Shown: one piece after another, positions 32,830 through 45,789 of the stretch
Numbering within the stretch: the stretch's first letter is position 1
Layout: every line of letters starts with the position of its first letter
Assembly: GCA_013076295.1 (NCBI GenBank)
Contig: RQOL01000828.1
Span: 2,852,001-2,916,000 of the forward strand
DNA from: Sanderia malayensis
Lineage: Eukaryota > Cnidaria > Scyphozoa > Semaeostomeae > Pelagiidae
Direction of reading: 5' to 3'
DNA length: 64,000 nt
Made by a program: the position numbers and the translations under genes
The notes under the pieces: generated by a model
What the model saw: only the letters and a program-made list of their open reading frames with translations
What the model was told of the DNA's origin: nothing
Databases searched by the model: none

Positions 32830-34092
32830 AACTGAAAAGCAAGACATTAATCAGATGAAAGTGCAGATGAATAACAAGTGGATTATATGATACGTAAAGA
32901 AACGTATTACTTAATAAATCTTTGACTATATACTCATATCCAATTCTTTTTGGCCATTAGTTGACACGTTTTAGCGTTGCAATATATTAGTTTGTGTAAC
33001 ATCAACAGGTTTTTTATGTCGTATTCACAACAAAGCATCTTCGCGACTTCTTCATTCGCCCGCGCGGAGAAAATTTTGCCGCCTCAATGCAAGACTACAA
33101 AAGCACTGAAGACCCACTATTTGATACAGGAATCATTTTTTCATATTTATTTGCAATTCACCAAATATTAATAACACGAATACAAAATCTAAGGACAAAT
33201 AAACGCGCAAAATTCTCGGTCAAAGATATTGTTACTTGTATACAGTTTGTTCTATGACGTAATCATATCAATAACCGCCCCACGGCTACTATATATCATT
33301 AACTTTGTTTAACAAGCAATGTTAACATGCTAGGCCGTCTTAAATTCAAATTGACGTGGTTAAATCAAATAGGAAAAAAAACTTATAGCTCTCTGGATGG
33401 GGGTTAATTAGCCATAAATTCATCCTATCAAAATCAAAATTGTATATCGGGGGGGGGGGGGTAAATTAGGGGTAAATTCGTCCTGTGAGCCTATTCAATT
33501 TAGTCAACATATCCGTTTGGGTTAGAGACCTATTGATTGAGTTGCATGGGACAAAACAGCGAATGTTGTTGTGTTGCTAAAAAGGTGTTGCCCTATGATT
33601 GTGTGACACAATCACATGACAAGTCTATGTTGAATATTTATTGCAACAAAATATTCAAGTCTAATGATACTTAAAAACAACTATGAAATTGTTCGTATAT
33701 ATTCTTGGTCGGCTTAATATGTGGTCCTCCTTGTTACCATCACAACTGTCATTATTTTACCAACGTCATTTCTTTCATTAGCAGAACAGTTTCTTTCTTA
33801 CCGAGCAGCTGCGCAAATTGCTTGACGAAACCACAAAATTATCCATGCAGAATTTAACAGGCACGTCCTCAGTTAATTGCTGCATGAACAGGTAGTGGAA
33901 GATGGAAGATATATCCAAAACAATGAAGCCTGCCAGAATGTTCACCATCCCGGCGTTCGTTCGGTCGTTCGCTCTATTGTTCCGTCGTAGTCATCAGTAA
34001 CCGTCGATGGTCTGTGTTTAGCATCGCTGCTCGTGTAACTGTCTGTCCGGTGGGTGTCCACGTCACATGCAAGGATGCCATTGCAATCATTT
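32830..34092. other. Intergenic region between the PAN-like gene and NUP153
   Basis: No gene is supported. There is a G run at 33449-33463 flanked by two imperfect copies of GG(T/G)TAAATTAG-like sequence (about 33400-33480), and a short GTTCGTTCGGTCGTTCG run near 33957. A GCGCCCCGGGGCGCC palindrome near 32711, just upstream of this gap, may be a relic of the inverted-repeat family at 13.1 kb. Confidence 0.5.
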
Positions 34093-37000
34093 CTATTTCC
34101 GCCGTCTTACAGCTTTCTTTATTGGCCTGTTGGCTGGTGCAGTTCCCGATGAGAACTGGGGCGTGGATGAATTTGAATTAGTGGTAAAATTAAATCCCCC
34201 AGATGGGGTGTTGTTTGAAAAGTTGAACCCTGCAGTTGGTGGCGCGGGACTGGCTGCAAGATTGGGTTGATTAGCACCAGCGAATAAGTTTGTACCAGTG
34301 TTGAATGCCTTTGACGCGCCAAATTGAAATCCGCCGGCGCTAGGGGTTGCTGAATTTTCATTGTTCATTGCGAAACTGAAGGGTTTGGCTGGCTCTAAAA
34401 GCGTCTGAGCCACATTTTCTGTAAACATGTTCGTGTCTGGTACAGGTGGTACACTGGCTTTGAAGCTAAACCCCCCTGCGAGTGCTGCGGGCTGATTGTT
34501 GGCCGCTGCGGGGTTCGCGGAAAGTCCTGACGCTGAATTTACACTAGCACCGCCGAAGCTGAAGCCTGTACTTGGAACAGTGGCAGCCGAGTTCGCGAAT
34601 GAATTGGCTGTATTTTCAGGGCTTTTGAAAAGAATCGGAGAAGAGAAATTATTTCCAGACTGATTTTCAAGGCCTTTCGTAAAAATAGAAACTGCAGATG
34701 GAAGGCTATTTTCCATTGTCTTTGCTGGCTCTTGTTGATTTGAAAATTTGAATAAATTTTGCTGTGGTGCTAGTTGCGGAGGAGCAGTGGCAGTAATAGC
34801 ATTAGTTGTGCTGAATGGCTTTACTGCTTGATCAGATGACGAATTTCCAAATGCGAATACTGGATTCCCTGAACCTTCATTCGATGTCGATTTGACAGCA
34901 GGTGTTCCAAAACTGAAACCTGCTTTTGAAGTGACATCTGCAGCCAAAACTCCTTTCGATGGTTGAGCGAACACGTTCCTACTGTCTGCATTCGCTTCTG
35001 TCTTGCCAGGTGCATTAGCAAAATTAAATGAACCAGCAGTTGATGATTTACTGACGGTGTTCGAGAATAGAAAACCAGAACTTGGAGAATCTTTAGGTCT
35101 TTCTACAGCAAGCGGATTTGGCGCGGGTCCATTTGAAACAGTGCCAAAGGAAAACTTCGGTGGTTCGGTTTTTTTCTGAATAGGTTCAGTGACTTCATCG
35201 TTTACAGTAGGAACTTTGAGAAAACCCGACTGTGCTGCCTGAGCGATTGTTGGAAAACTCGTTGGCTTGTCCGCAACAAATGGCTTGACAACATCTTGTT
35301 TAGCGGTGAATATATTAGCGCCAGGCTGTGCTGTCGTTGAGACGGCTGTATGGAGAGCGTTCTCCGCTTGAGTACCGAAAATCTTGTTATTATTTTCTTC
35401 AGGTTTGGGATTAGAAAGCTTGTTTTGCACAATAGGTGAAGCATTTTGTGATGTGCCAAAAATTGGCTCACTTTTCATGTCCTTTTTACTCAACTCTACC
35501 TTGTTGCTTTGTCCAAAATTAAATCCTCCGCTCCTATTGTCTTTAGATGTGTCCTTGTTCTCAGTTTTATCAAATGGTGCATTTTGGCTACTTTTTCCGC
35601 CTAATGTGTTTCCCTTTCCGTCAGTAGAGCCAAAACTGAAGCCTTTCGCATCATTTGTACCAAAACTGACTCCTTTATTACCAGCAAAGCCAAACACGGG
35701 AGCCTTACTGTCATTTGACCCAAATTTCACACCTTTTGCCTCATTTGAACCAAAACTTATAGACTTAGAACCAAAACTAAACCCAGACTTTGCATCTGAA
35801 CCAAACGTAGGAGCAACAGAAGTTGTATTGGAGCCAAATTTGACCTCAACATTTGTACCGAACGTAACCGAGCCACTTGCACTAACTCCAGACGCTACTG
35901 CACCAAATGAAACCTTTGCTGGTTGTGTAGCACCAGGTTTAGGAGTTGTACAAGACACACACGCAGTTGCGGTTTCTTCATTCCTCACCATGCACATTTC
36001 GCATTCCCAGGAACCAGATTTCGGTGCAAATTTCGCAAAGGCATTACTTGTAGTTGCTTTATTCTCACTTGAACCCACAGTCGAACTTGTAGCTACCTTG
36101 AAACCTGGCTTCTTCTCTTCACAAGCTGCACATTTGTTTGTCTCAGGCTTGTTTTGTATCATACACATTGGGCACTCCCATGAACCAGCCGCAGGTTTAA
36201 ACATTCCTGCTAAACTGTTTGGTTGTGCCTTACTTGGTTCCGACTGACTTTTTCTTGGCGTTTCACATGCACTGCAGGCAGTTTTACTATTATCATTCCT
36301 CACCATACACATTTCGCATTCCCATTGGTCCTTGGGTTGTCCCCAAACGTTAGCAACCGATTTCGCGGGCTTAACATTTGGTTCAACCTTCTTCTCTTCA
36401 ACTGCCACATCAGAACTATTGCTATCTTTTTTTGTCTCATTGTCATTTTTAGCAGTCACTGATGATGCGGAGCTTGTCTCTTTTAAATTGCTAACAATCG
36501 GCACTTCAGTCTTCTTTGTGTCTTTATCTTTAGCGAATGGGGCACTGAACTGAAACGTAGCTTTCATTGGCTCCGTTACCTTTTGTCCGAGTGCACCAGA
36601 AACCTTTTCCGGTTGAGAAAATCTAAACAAACCAGAGGTTGCTTTCTCCTGCTTTGCTGATTCTTTCACTTTTGTATTTTCGTTTTTTGCAGCTGTTTCA
36701 GAAACAGCTTTGTTCTTCGCGGCAACAGGACCAAAGTCAAACTTTGGCAACGAATTCACGGGTAAAGGCACGGCTTGCTTAATCACAGGTAGTTTATTAA
36801 CCGGCTCTTCCTCAACATCGACTGCTGCAGATGGGAAATGCGAGGTCTGACGCTGACGTTTTATTTTCCCTCCTGCCTTGCTCTCTTCAGGCGAAAATGA
36901 AGTCGGTAGTCCACGAGACTTAAACGTTCCAACAGAGACACTAGGTCGTGCTTCAACAGATGGAAGCTTACTGGCAAACATCTGAGAATGATCAGCCTTG

Positions 37001-38938
37001 CTTGTAGCATGCTGTTGGATTTTAAACATGTTTGGAGCTATCAGCGAATCCGTTGGAGGTCGATTGACACTTCTCATTGATGATTGATTGAACCGTAAAT
37101 CAGACCGCCTTTTTGTTATTGGATTGAAAAGAACAGACGAAGGAGAGTTGGGTAGTTTTGATGCATCGTGTACGGGTGATGACATTTTTTCTAAGGCACC
37201 AAGAATTTTCCTTGCAGTATCACTGGTAACAGCCCCCATTCTAGACTGTGAGACTGATTTCGGTTTGATGCAAGCCTTTTTCGTTTGGACATTGGCAGCA
37301 ACGGGAGACATCCTCTGTCGCTTTATTGCCGTTGCTTGAAATGACGATGCTCCACCGTATGAAGTCCGACCAGGATAAAATGCTGAAGATGATCCACTTG
37401 GAATTAAAGGACTTGAAGATAAGAAACTCGAAACTTTGAATGATGGACGTTTCAATGTTGAAAACCTTTGAGGTGCTTGCGCAGTTGGATTTTTACCAAG
37501 AGAAAACTGGTATTTCACAGTGGAATGTGAATCACTTCGTTCATCTCTGCTTGAAGCTGGACCAATTGCAATGTTCTTATCAGAATTATTATCAACAGAT
37601 AACAAAGATCTTCCATCTAGTATGGTTGGCTGGTCCTTATGAGTCCCAGTTGATGTACCTTCTAATGGATCTGAGACATCAGATCTGAGAACGCTAAATG
37701 ACACAGGGCCTCTAACCATTGGAGTAGAGGTAAGATTTTTCAGAGTTCTTTCAGGACTTACATTGTTACCAGCCATCTGATTATTGATTGGCATGGCTGC
37801 TGGTTTTCTTGTCTCTGGTTCATCACTGCTCTCAGCCTCATCTTCAGATGGAGGTTTTTCCTCTGGTTCTTTCTGGAAAAAAAGATAGAGAAGGTTGAGA
37901 GATATGGGAGAATGTGGTTCGAGCATTTGGAGAGTGCGCAAATCAGGAACTAAAGATTGAGAAATGAATAGATAGGAAATGAAACCAATATGATATTCTG
38001 CACATATGATTAGTCATGACTTTACCTTTTCTTTTGAAGTGAACCAGCCAGAAATCCATTTTGGAACAATGTAGCTTGAAACCTTTGACAGAAATCCCTT
38101 GAAGGAATAGAGAAGCAGGGTTACTTTAACTTCAATGCAAATTTACCCTCCAAAGAGAGGGCTAGTTCTGTCTCCCAAAGGTCCTTATACCATGATGATG
38201 ACAACAAAATTAATACATAGCATGATTTTGCTGACAACTGAGCAGCCTAATGGCTTTTGAGTCATAATTAAAACAGCAATCAAAATTGAGTTGACCACTT
38301 GAGTTTCAAGCATGCTTCCTTTCCTAGATTTGACTTCCCTGTCTTTATTGGTAGATTAATGACTGCTTGGGGGATGGAAAGCACAACTATGGAATGATTG
38401 GATAGAAATCAATGTTCTGCAATCAACATAGGACCATACGCAAAGGGGTCGGCTTCAGTCAAGTGACAGTCCAAGGGTATTTGACTCCCTTCCCTTGCTT
38501 GACATTTTTGGCATTTTTTAATGGATCACATTGGTACTTCCTCACCAATCGTACAATGAAAATTTTCCATCAAAGAAAAAGCAACGGTAGGTTTTTTCAA
38601 GTTTCTGAGTAAATTTTGCGATTTTGCAAAAAATAAACGATTTTAAACAAGAGCTTGTTCTTTCGTATACCGAAAAAGAAATTAATGGCCTAAGTCGAGA
38701 AAGCATGGCGAGGAGCTCGGAATGTGAGATTTTTTCATCGCATCTATAGTTCACAGCGGCTAAATGAGGCTATCATAATTTAAATTACCTGCTGAGTTGT
38801 ACTTTTAGGCTCCTCTTTGGATGTCTTCTTTGCTTCTTGTCTCAAATAAGGTTTTCTAGCCCGCATGCGTCCGCCATAGCCACTTCGAGCTCGGATTTTC
38901 CCAGTCGTTTGAGGCAATGAGTAATCCTCGGGATCCAT
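34093..38938 (-). CDS. NUP153: Nucleoporin NUP153-like, 3 exons, 1333 aa
   Basis: NUP153 belongs to the nuclear basket of the nuclear pore, binding Ran and transport receptors. Exons 38789-38938, 38026-38097 and one 3.8-kb exon at 34093-37872 total 1333 codons. The N-terminus has a basic GKIRARSGYGGRMRARKPY segment and the pore-targeting helix GFLSKVSSYIVPKWISGWF. Three RanBP2-type zinc fingers follow, WECEMCMVRNDNSKTACSAC, WECPMCMIQNKPETNKCAAC and WECEMCMVRNEETATACVSC, at about residues 610-760 (vertebrates usually have four or five). The C-terminal third is a disordered FG region rich in FSFG, FGS and FNF words that binds importins, ending KKAVRRRK. Several long antisense frames inside it are shadows. 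Confidence 0.95.
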
Positions 38939-39529
38939 TTGTGCGAACAAAAAATTACAAATAATAATTACTTCATAAGTTTTGCAAATATATGGATCAG
39001 TTTAAACGACTAAAAGTAAACATAAATCAATTAAATTGAAGAAACTTTCTTGCACTCCACGCAGCACATTTTCAACGGAATCAATCACACATTTCGAAAT
39101 TAGACATGGCGGCACCATCATGCTCCCATCATGCAATTCATCGAGGCGCCATTTTTAATTGTCCCGCGTAAACCACGAGGCATTGTTCGTTTACCCGCAC
39201 TTCCTTTGGGACAACAAATGGACAATTTATAAAATGTACCAAATGGTGGAGCAAATTGCAGAGTGAGTGGACAGAACAAAAATCACATTTAATAACAGCT
39301 GTATTATCTTTGCTACATACAAAGCTCTATCATTACTCATATCATTACATCATTCTGTCAACAATGAATTTCTAAATACACAACACATTCTAACATATTA
39401 AATTGTACCAATTTTAAATGTGAATACTTACAAACATAACATGAAATCATTCAAAAAATCTTTATTAAATAAAAATCTATTATTCCCCACAGCACGGTAA
39501 AATAAATACAAACATAATTCTTTTCAGAA

Positions 39530-40990
39530 TTACATAAAAACTTTCATCGTATTGTCAATTGGTTTTCTGCAAAGTGGGCAGGCTCTTCGCCCAAACTGGT
39601 GCCCAGGCAGCATTTCGGCACAATTGTGACATAAACACAAATGTCTACACGGCAAAATTAGTATATCTCTTGGATTTTCTTGGCACGCAATGCAAATATG
39701 CTGCTCATCAGTGACTATGTCTTTCCGAACATTAGCATCAGGTTCTTCTTCATCATGTTCAACTGGCACAATTGGTCGTTCTTCCCTCACAAACACATCA
39801 GGTTCTTCCTCAATTACAAATTCATGTTCAATGACATTCGGTCTTCGAACATAACCCCTGCTGAACAATTGTCGAAACAGCTCTGGCAGTTTCTTTAACC
39901 CAGAAAAACCTTGTCTGTACATAATGACTGTCATTAGTATTATAACAACTGCAAGCCATAGATGTCCTTGAATAAGAACAGAAAAGAAATTCCTGCCAAT
40001 AGTTATAGCTGCTGTACAAATCCACTGTATGACTTGATGAGTAGCATCAAAAATGATGTATACCGGGCTTAGCAGCAAGGAAAATGAAGCATACAGAAGC
40101 AGGTATAGTGATTGGAATATTGCAGCAATGTTTTTCAGGCTGAATGGCATGATAATAAAGTCAACAAAACTGCCCCCAAGTCTATTTGCAGCATTAACTG
40201 CCATCTTGAGAAGTTCAAACAGAGAAGCCATAAGTGAAGTGACAATGTTAGGTATCTCTACAATGATCGAAAAAACTTGTAGCAAAAGGAGGTATACAGC
40301 ATGCAATGGTGCGAAAATACAGTCAATTATTCCAGTTACTTTGGTAACAGTTGTTTCAAACGCAGCAATGATTACTTCACCCAGCGTGTTAGCTGTGTGA
40401 ATTAATCCAGAAATGAGTACACTTGTCATAGCACTGAGAGAAGTATTTAGATTTGATGCTTGAAGACACAAAATATTAATTACGCAGGTTGAAAAATCGT
40501 GAAGCGTCATGACTCCATTGTAAGCAAATTCGTGCAGAGAGTTTATCATCAGCTTTGAGATTTGAAATAGTGTTGCAGGCAAGTTGTATATCATACAAAT
40601 AAAAGCAAAAAGCAATCCGTTAATCTCTTTGTATGTTGCTCGAGAGAAATAATTCACATTTGAAGCGATGTTATGTATCAACTCCAGTCCATAAGATACA
40701 ATGGTATAATTGAAGTATAAAAAATACTTGGCAAAGTTAGTGAAATTTTCGATGATCTTGAATAGCAAATGAATGATCTTGAACAGATTGTAAACGACAA
40801 AGCAGAATCCACGAAAAAATGAATTCAATAAATAAAATAACCCAAGCACAGGTAATATGAGTATGTTGTAAAATAACGCGAAGAAACCAAAAGAGGAGTC
40901 CTCGACGACTAGGCCAAGTTCTGTTCCGTCTAATAAAATTCTTTCTCGGAGCAGTTCAAAGCCCATGCTATGAAACTGAGCAACATTCAA
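39530..40990 (-). CDS. RNF26: RNF26-like membrane RING E3 ubiquitin ligase, single exon
   Basis: A 486-residue intronless frame. Residues about 25-410 hold many hydrophobic segments, and the C-terminal 50 residues form a C3HC4 RING: CIACQENPRDILILPC, RHLCLCHNC and ACPLCRKP, ending NTMKVFM. This matches RNF26, an ER-membrane ligase that organises perinuclear endosomes and modulates STING, including the terminal position of the RING and the short hydrophobic tail. Between membrane region and RING is an acidic linker (residues about 395-430). Loss of introns relative to neighbours is notable, though RNF26 is also intron-poor in vertebrates. It lies about 590 bp upstream of the NUP153 start, same strand. 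Confidence 0.85.
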   Translation of the reverse strand: MNVAQFHSMGFELLRERILLDGTELGLVVEDSSFGFFALFYNILILPVLGLFYLLNSFFRGFCFVVYNLFKIIHLLFKIIENFTNFAKYFLYFNYTIVSYGLELIHNIASNVNYFSRATYKEINGLLFAFICMIYNLPATLFQISKLMINSLHEFAYNGVMTLHDFSTCVINILCLQASNLNTSLSAMTSVLISGLIHTANTLGEVIIAAFETTVTKVTGIIDCIFAPLHAVYLLLLQVFSIIVEIPNIVTSLMASLFELLKMAVNAANRLGGSFVDFIIMPFSLKNIAAIFQSLYLLLYASFSLLLSPVYIIFDATHQVIQWICTAAITIGRNFFSVLIQGHLWLAVVIILMTVIMYRQGFSGLKKLPELFRQLFSRGYVRRPNVIEHEFVIEEEPDVFVREERPIVPVEHDEEEPDANVRKDIVTDEQHICIACQENPRDILILPCRHLCLCHNCAEMLPGHQFGRRACPLCRKPIDNTMKVFM

Positions 40991-41345
40991 TCATTCACAT
41001 GTACTTCTCTATTCGTATTCTGTATATTATGCATTACTAGCTGTTTCATTACAGCAACATTAATCAAACTTTGCACAAAAAACTCGAAGCATTCGGCCCA
41101 AAAACATCGCATGACGTAATGATAAAACTTGGTTGGTATGCGTGGGCAAGAGCTTCATATAAAAAAATTTTTACATGAAGTTCTGTCTGGCCCAGGTTCC
41201 AAAAACATGCAAATGTTGGATGGTCAAATTTGAAATTTATTCCAGATAAAAGTTGATATCTGATTCAATTTTCTATTTGTTTTAAATTAAAATTATATCT
41301 ATATCCTTATTTACAACTATTCAAAAGTAGATATTTTTAAAAACT

Positions 41346-44300
41346 TTATAAATAAATTATCTGGAAAAAAATATAATAGCTATATATCTCCACCTTTCTC
41401 ATCAATTCTCTTGCAGAACTACGAAGTTTCAAGCTCAGCTCAAACGCACAAATGCTTTGAAGTTCGTAACAGAACTTAGATGTCTTCCATTGCTCTTCAA
41501 AACGATTAGCTTCTGACCTATACTCGCAGGCAAAAAAATACGCGTTAGAAACATCAAAAACTTTTTTGGAAGATCTATCAGTCTTGGACAAATGTTCAGG
41601 TGTCTTAAGCTCGTTAAAAATGACAGCAAATAAAAAGAAATACCATCCTGTCTCACCTAACCAATTGGTCCTTTGAGTGACAACGAATGCTCGACACATC
41701 TCGTCCATGGAACACAAAACTTTCGCCTCTTCAATACTGGCAACAGCCAACTCGCAGGAATCTGAAGTTCGTGACTGCTGGCAGTAATAGTCTGCACTCG
41801 AACCAAACACCGACGCATCAGGGTATACTTCGTAGTTCAGGTTCAAACCAGGCTTAATTCTCCCTGGAAATAAAAAAAATAACAAAATAACAAAATCTGC
41901 TGACTAACAATTTCATTAACTCATGATTTTAAACTTTCAAAACAAAAAGTTCAACTTGATCATTCATTTACCAATTTCTACGATTCTTCTAGAATAAACC
42001 CCATTTTTAATATTCTCCACGACACCTTGAACCTCCGCACGAAGGCCCTCAAAGCCAACTAAAAAACTTTTAACTTTCTGAGATATAACCTTGAGGTCGT
42101 CTTTCAGCCACTCTGGATTGTCGTAATTCAAAGAGTAATCAAGAAATACTTTATCGAGATGGTATAAATTTGACATCGTAACATATCCACTGCATAGTCC
42201 ATCTTCACAAGGCAAGGTCTTATTCGTGGTTCTTCCACCAACAAAACATTCAGATGTACTCGAGCACTGTTTTTGTCTTCCATCAATGTCATCCAGGTCT
42301 GTCAGTTTGATCTTTCCATTGGCCAACACGAATTGATCGATACGGAAGTCCTTCATGTGTAACGCACCGAGAGGTGAAGTTTCAAAGAACAACATCAAAT
42401 CAATCAAGTCGAGTGACATCTGGAAGAAAGGCAGCATATTAGAGACAAACACACAAACACACATACATATATGTACCAACAAATATCCAGGACTGAGCGT
42501 ATAATATCAAACATAAAAGGGTCAATAATGTGTACATGGTGAAGCCTCCATAGGGACACCTGTTCACATCTAAATTTTTTAAATTTAGAATTATTCGAGT
42601 TTTACCAAGTCTGAAGAAATAAATACACCAACCTTTAGTCGGTCATCCCATGGAATTTGAATAATCTTGATTAAATCCAACGGTTTGCCAACTTCGGTGA
42701 TAAGTGTCATGATGCTTTCAGAACCTTCAACATCGTTGAACCGCCACGGGCAAATACCGTAGAACTGAGAAGAAAAATCAACGCCATCATGTAAGTTCTT
42801 CCATGCATCAAATAGCCACTGAACACCTCCGCTAGTTTACAAATAAGTCCCTCCCCCCCAAAGGGGCCTTATTCGAATGCGCAGGACATCAAACCTGCAG
42901 CGCAACGACAACTGGTGCTTGATTTAGTCAGATGGTTGATTTAGTCACTTTTTATAGCCCATTGCAGTTAAATAAATAAGAAAATCATGTCTTTGTATGC
43001 AAACTGTTGATAAAAATTTGAAAATTTATCCTACGCGTACGCCTCCCCCCCGCCAAAACTCATTTTTACAAATAAACCCCAGGGGGGTTGCACTCCAGAA
43101 TTTACGGTAATGTCAAAATGAATAATAAAACTTTGATGTTGGCTTCATTGCTTTAATTTGAATACAGGTAGTAATTGGTTATCCGGTAGTTCGATTTGGC
43201 AAGGAAAATTAATCATTCTTTATGTAAACAAGCTAAGTGATTTATTGTCAGGTAAGTTAATTGCTAAACGCAAATCGATTTCTTTGAAATTGGTATAACC
43301 TTCCATTTATCACAGCATTGACGCATAACAGGAGCTTGTGTTGAACCTTATATAGGCTCATGAGCCTGAGTATAACTGTGCTGAGTATAACTCCTGAGAA
43401 CCTCTACATTTTGGGGTAAGCTGATGGCTCCAATCCTTGATACATTCTTATGAATCAGGCTGTCTTTGTGACGTTACAATCATCATGAACAAAATTCATT
43501 CGGCAAAAGCATCGACGCGTGAATAGCTAATGAATGGGAAAGCAAATTAAGCAAATGATTGAGTGATTTTGGTGTGGCACTCAACACGTCGAAAGAAAGC
43601 TTTTCCTGAACGTCTGACAGCAAGACGAGAAAGCCACAAACACAAAATCAGATACAATCTCAGGCGGACGGAGAGGAAATTGCTATTGGTCACATATTCT
43701 GCCTCCATGAATAAAACTGGCTTCAAAATATGGGCTAGTTCCTCGGGATGTTATGCAGCCGATGTGTAAATTTCAAAGCTGCATGTATAATTGATAAATA
43801 GCCCACTTTTCTGTGCATACAAATCAGATTCGTGTAATGAAAAGCCTCAATTAGAAGGGATTAATATATTGAAACCGAGCCAGGATCTAACTCATCTGGC
43901 GGCGTAGGTTTAAAAAGTCATCAATCATGTACAAAATACAACAGAACAGAAAATTTGTGGCAAGACATGGATTTGATTTCCCTGTTGTGTTATGTGTTGT
44001 GATGCATATACTCAATTAACTCCGTTATAACTAACCTTTATGATATTAGGATGTATCAATTGTTGCAGCAATGTGGCTTCTTTAAGCAGCTTGAACTTGG
44101 CCAAATTGTAGCACTCGAAATGTCTGGAAGCATTGCGTTCTCTCGTGCACTTGATAATGTCCGGATTGCGTTCTGTTGTGTACTTCACGGCCAGTTGTCT
44201 GCCATTTAAAAGGCCCTTGCGGACGGTCTTGGTGAACCCAGAACCCAACAGGCCTTGAAATTGCATCCGACTCAAGTCACGACAAGAAAAACTCCACGAC

Positions 44301-44740
44301 ACGTCCTTTTGATCATCACGAAATCGCAGCCGTGAATTGTCTTGAACTGAACCCCCATTAAAAACAACAGGTACATCAGCTGTATTTGAATAACGCGATT
44401 GCAAACCACCACCACTGACCTGTTGGTGTTTAGCAACGTGATGTTGTCTGCTCGGGTTACTGCCCCTCGCATCTTTCTCCACACCTTTCTCGTTTAATCT
44501 TTTAGCATACTCCACATCACCAAATATTTGGATGTCGTCTAGTGCGGAATCTCCGGCGCGATCATCAAGCCATGCATTGCCTGCCTCGTTGATGCGACTG
44601 TTTCTTTGCAGTGCTTCTGTTGCTCTCCTCTCCTCCTCTAGTCGAGGTATCCTGTGAAGAACTAGGTACATAACACTAAACCACGACAGAGAAATAAATA
44701 ATAGAATCGTCCTGAAAGCAGCAAATATCTCCCCTGCCAT
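41346..44740 (-). CDS. PKDCC/VLK-like secretory-pathway kinase, 4 exons
   Basis: Related to vertebrate lonesome kinase, which phosphorylates secreted proteins on tyrosine. Exons 44036-44740, 42633-42764, 41972-42419 and 41346-41863 give 600 residues. A signal anchor lies near the start (TILLFISLSWFSVMYLVLH). After a variable stem come the G-loop LLGSGFTKTVRKG, the lysine of QLAVKYT, HPNIIK, the catalytic loop DFRIDQFVL and the metal-binding DLDD of KIKLTDLDDIDG. Cysteine pairs follow (QCSSTSECF, LPCEDGLCSGY). The last exon adds a Cys-rich module (YYCQQ, CELAV, VLCSMDEMCRAFVV) beyond the human length. A strong donor-like AGGTGAGA lies at about 41655, so an extra intron may alter the final 100 residues. 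Confidence 0.85.
42840..43115. mobile_element. Degenerate G/C-run inverted-repeat element
   Basis: TTTACAAATAAGTCCC with a C run near 42840-42862 is partly mirrored by C/G runs and AAATAAACCCCAGGGGGG near 43040-43090, ending TTTACGGTAATG. Word content resembles the 13.1-kb element but the ends are too decayed to define. It lies in intron 1 of the kinase gene. Confidence 0.4.
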
Positions 44741-45789
44741 GTTTCATGCGGTCTAATCGTCGTAAATAACATGCTGCTATTAATACCGAAAATCGCGACA
44801 GGGGGCCGTTCCTGTCAACAGTTGTAGCCCCTGCCCCCAAGCCTTCAAAAAGGACAGTCATTGGAAACGAATTCCCCCTTTGTTGTCAGCAGTAATGCGA
44901 TTCGATAAAAGATGATAATTGATTCAAGAGCATTCTTTGTTGATTATAATGGACACAGAACTAATTAAAATAATAGAATGTAATAGAGGAAGGAATTATA
45001 ATTTGTGAGCTCAAATTGAAGGCGGTTTTTCGGGGTTAGCGGGTAGAGAGTCAGAGGCCCAGTTTACATTTCAAGCCACTTTGCTAATGAACATCCAATG
45101 AGAACGTGCTGTGAGTGATTAAATACGCTGGGAATAGTCCCGCCCATGGCGGAGTTGTGGTGCCAATGTCTTGTTAGCTCTCAGATAAGTATGCAGATAA
45201 TTCCGAGAAAAATATCTGATTGAATAAAGGACGTGGAGATGGTTATCAGCTAGTCTTTTCTCCCAGGCTAAGTGGATAGAATCACATACAAACTGTTGAT
45301 GAAGGATGATAAGATTAGATGAAAGATCAAAGAAAACTCTTTAGTTGTTAATGATATCTTGTTAGACATGAAACCACAATATGAAACTGCTTCCAGTACC
45401 GATCAGCTTTAAGAATCAGAAATTTTGATATTCATTCTTTGATTGGGGTTTTAATTATTAACCAGCGAAATATAGACCTGTAATTTTAGAGCAGAGAAAT
45501 GTGAATCTTTGATGTATCAAAGGCGGGCAGTGAGTGGTGCTGAGGAATTCTATATTATATTCTAATCGTGCAGTTATCAACAGGGATACAATAAAGGACT
45601 TTTAGTGGTGTCGAGTAACAAGACAGCCTCCTGAAAATACAGCACTTCGCGTTGGCAGCAAATCAAAAATGTACGAAATACCTGGAGGTTCATGGTGTAC
45701 GTTAAACTAAAGTCAATAAAAAAATGTCATTTCGGCTTTCTTCTACCAACAAAATAGTTCTCTTCGCTTGGCTGAGGCAAATAAATTGT
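44741..45789. other. Intergenic region, kinase promoter side and ABHD16A 3' flank
   Basis: No coding region is supported. It should contain the promoter of the PKDCC-like gene and the 3' UTR of ABHD16A. It is unremarkable AT-rich DNA without clear repeats. Confidence 0.45.

Noticed and set aside
35384..36247. 287-codon plus-strand frame
   Set aside because: Antisense shadow of the FG-repeat and zinc-finger exon of NUP153; low-complexity composition.
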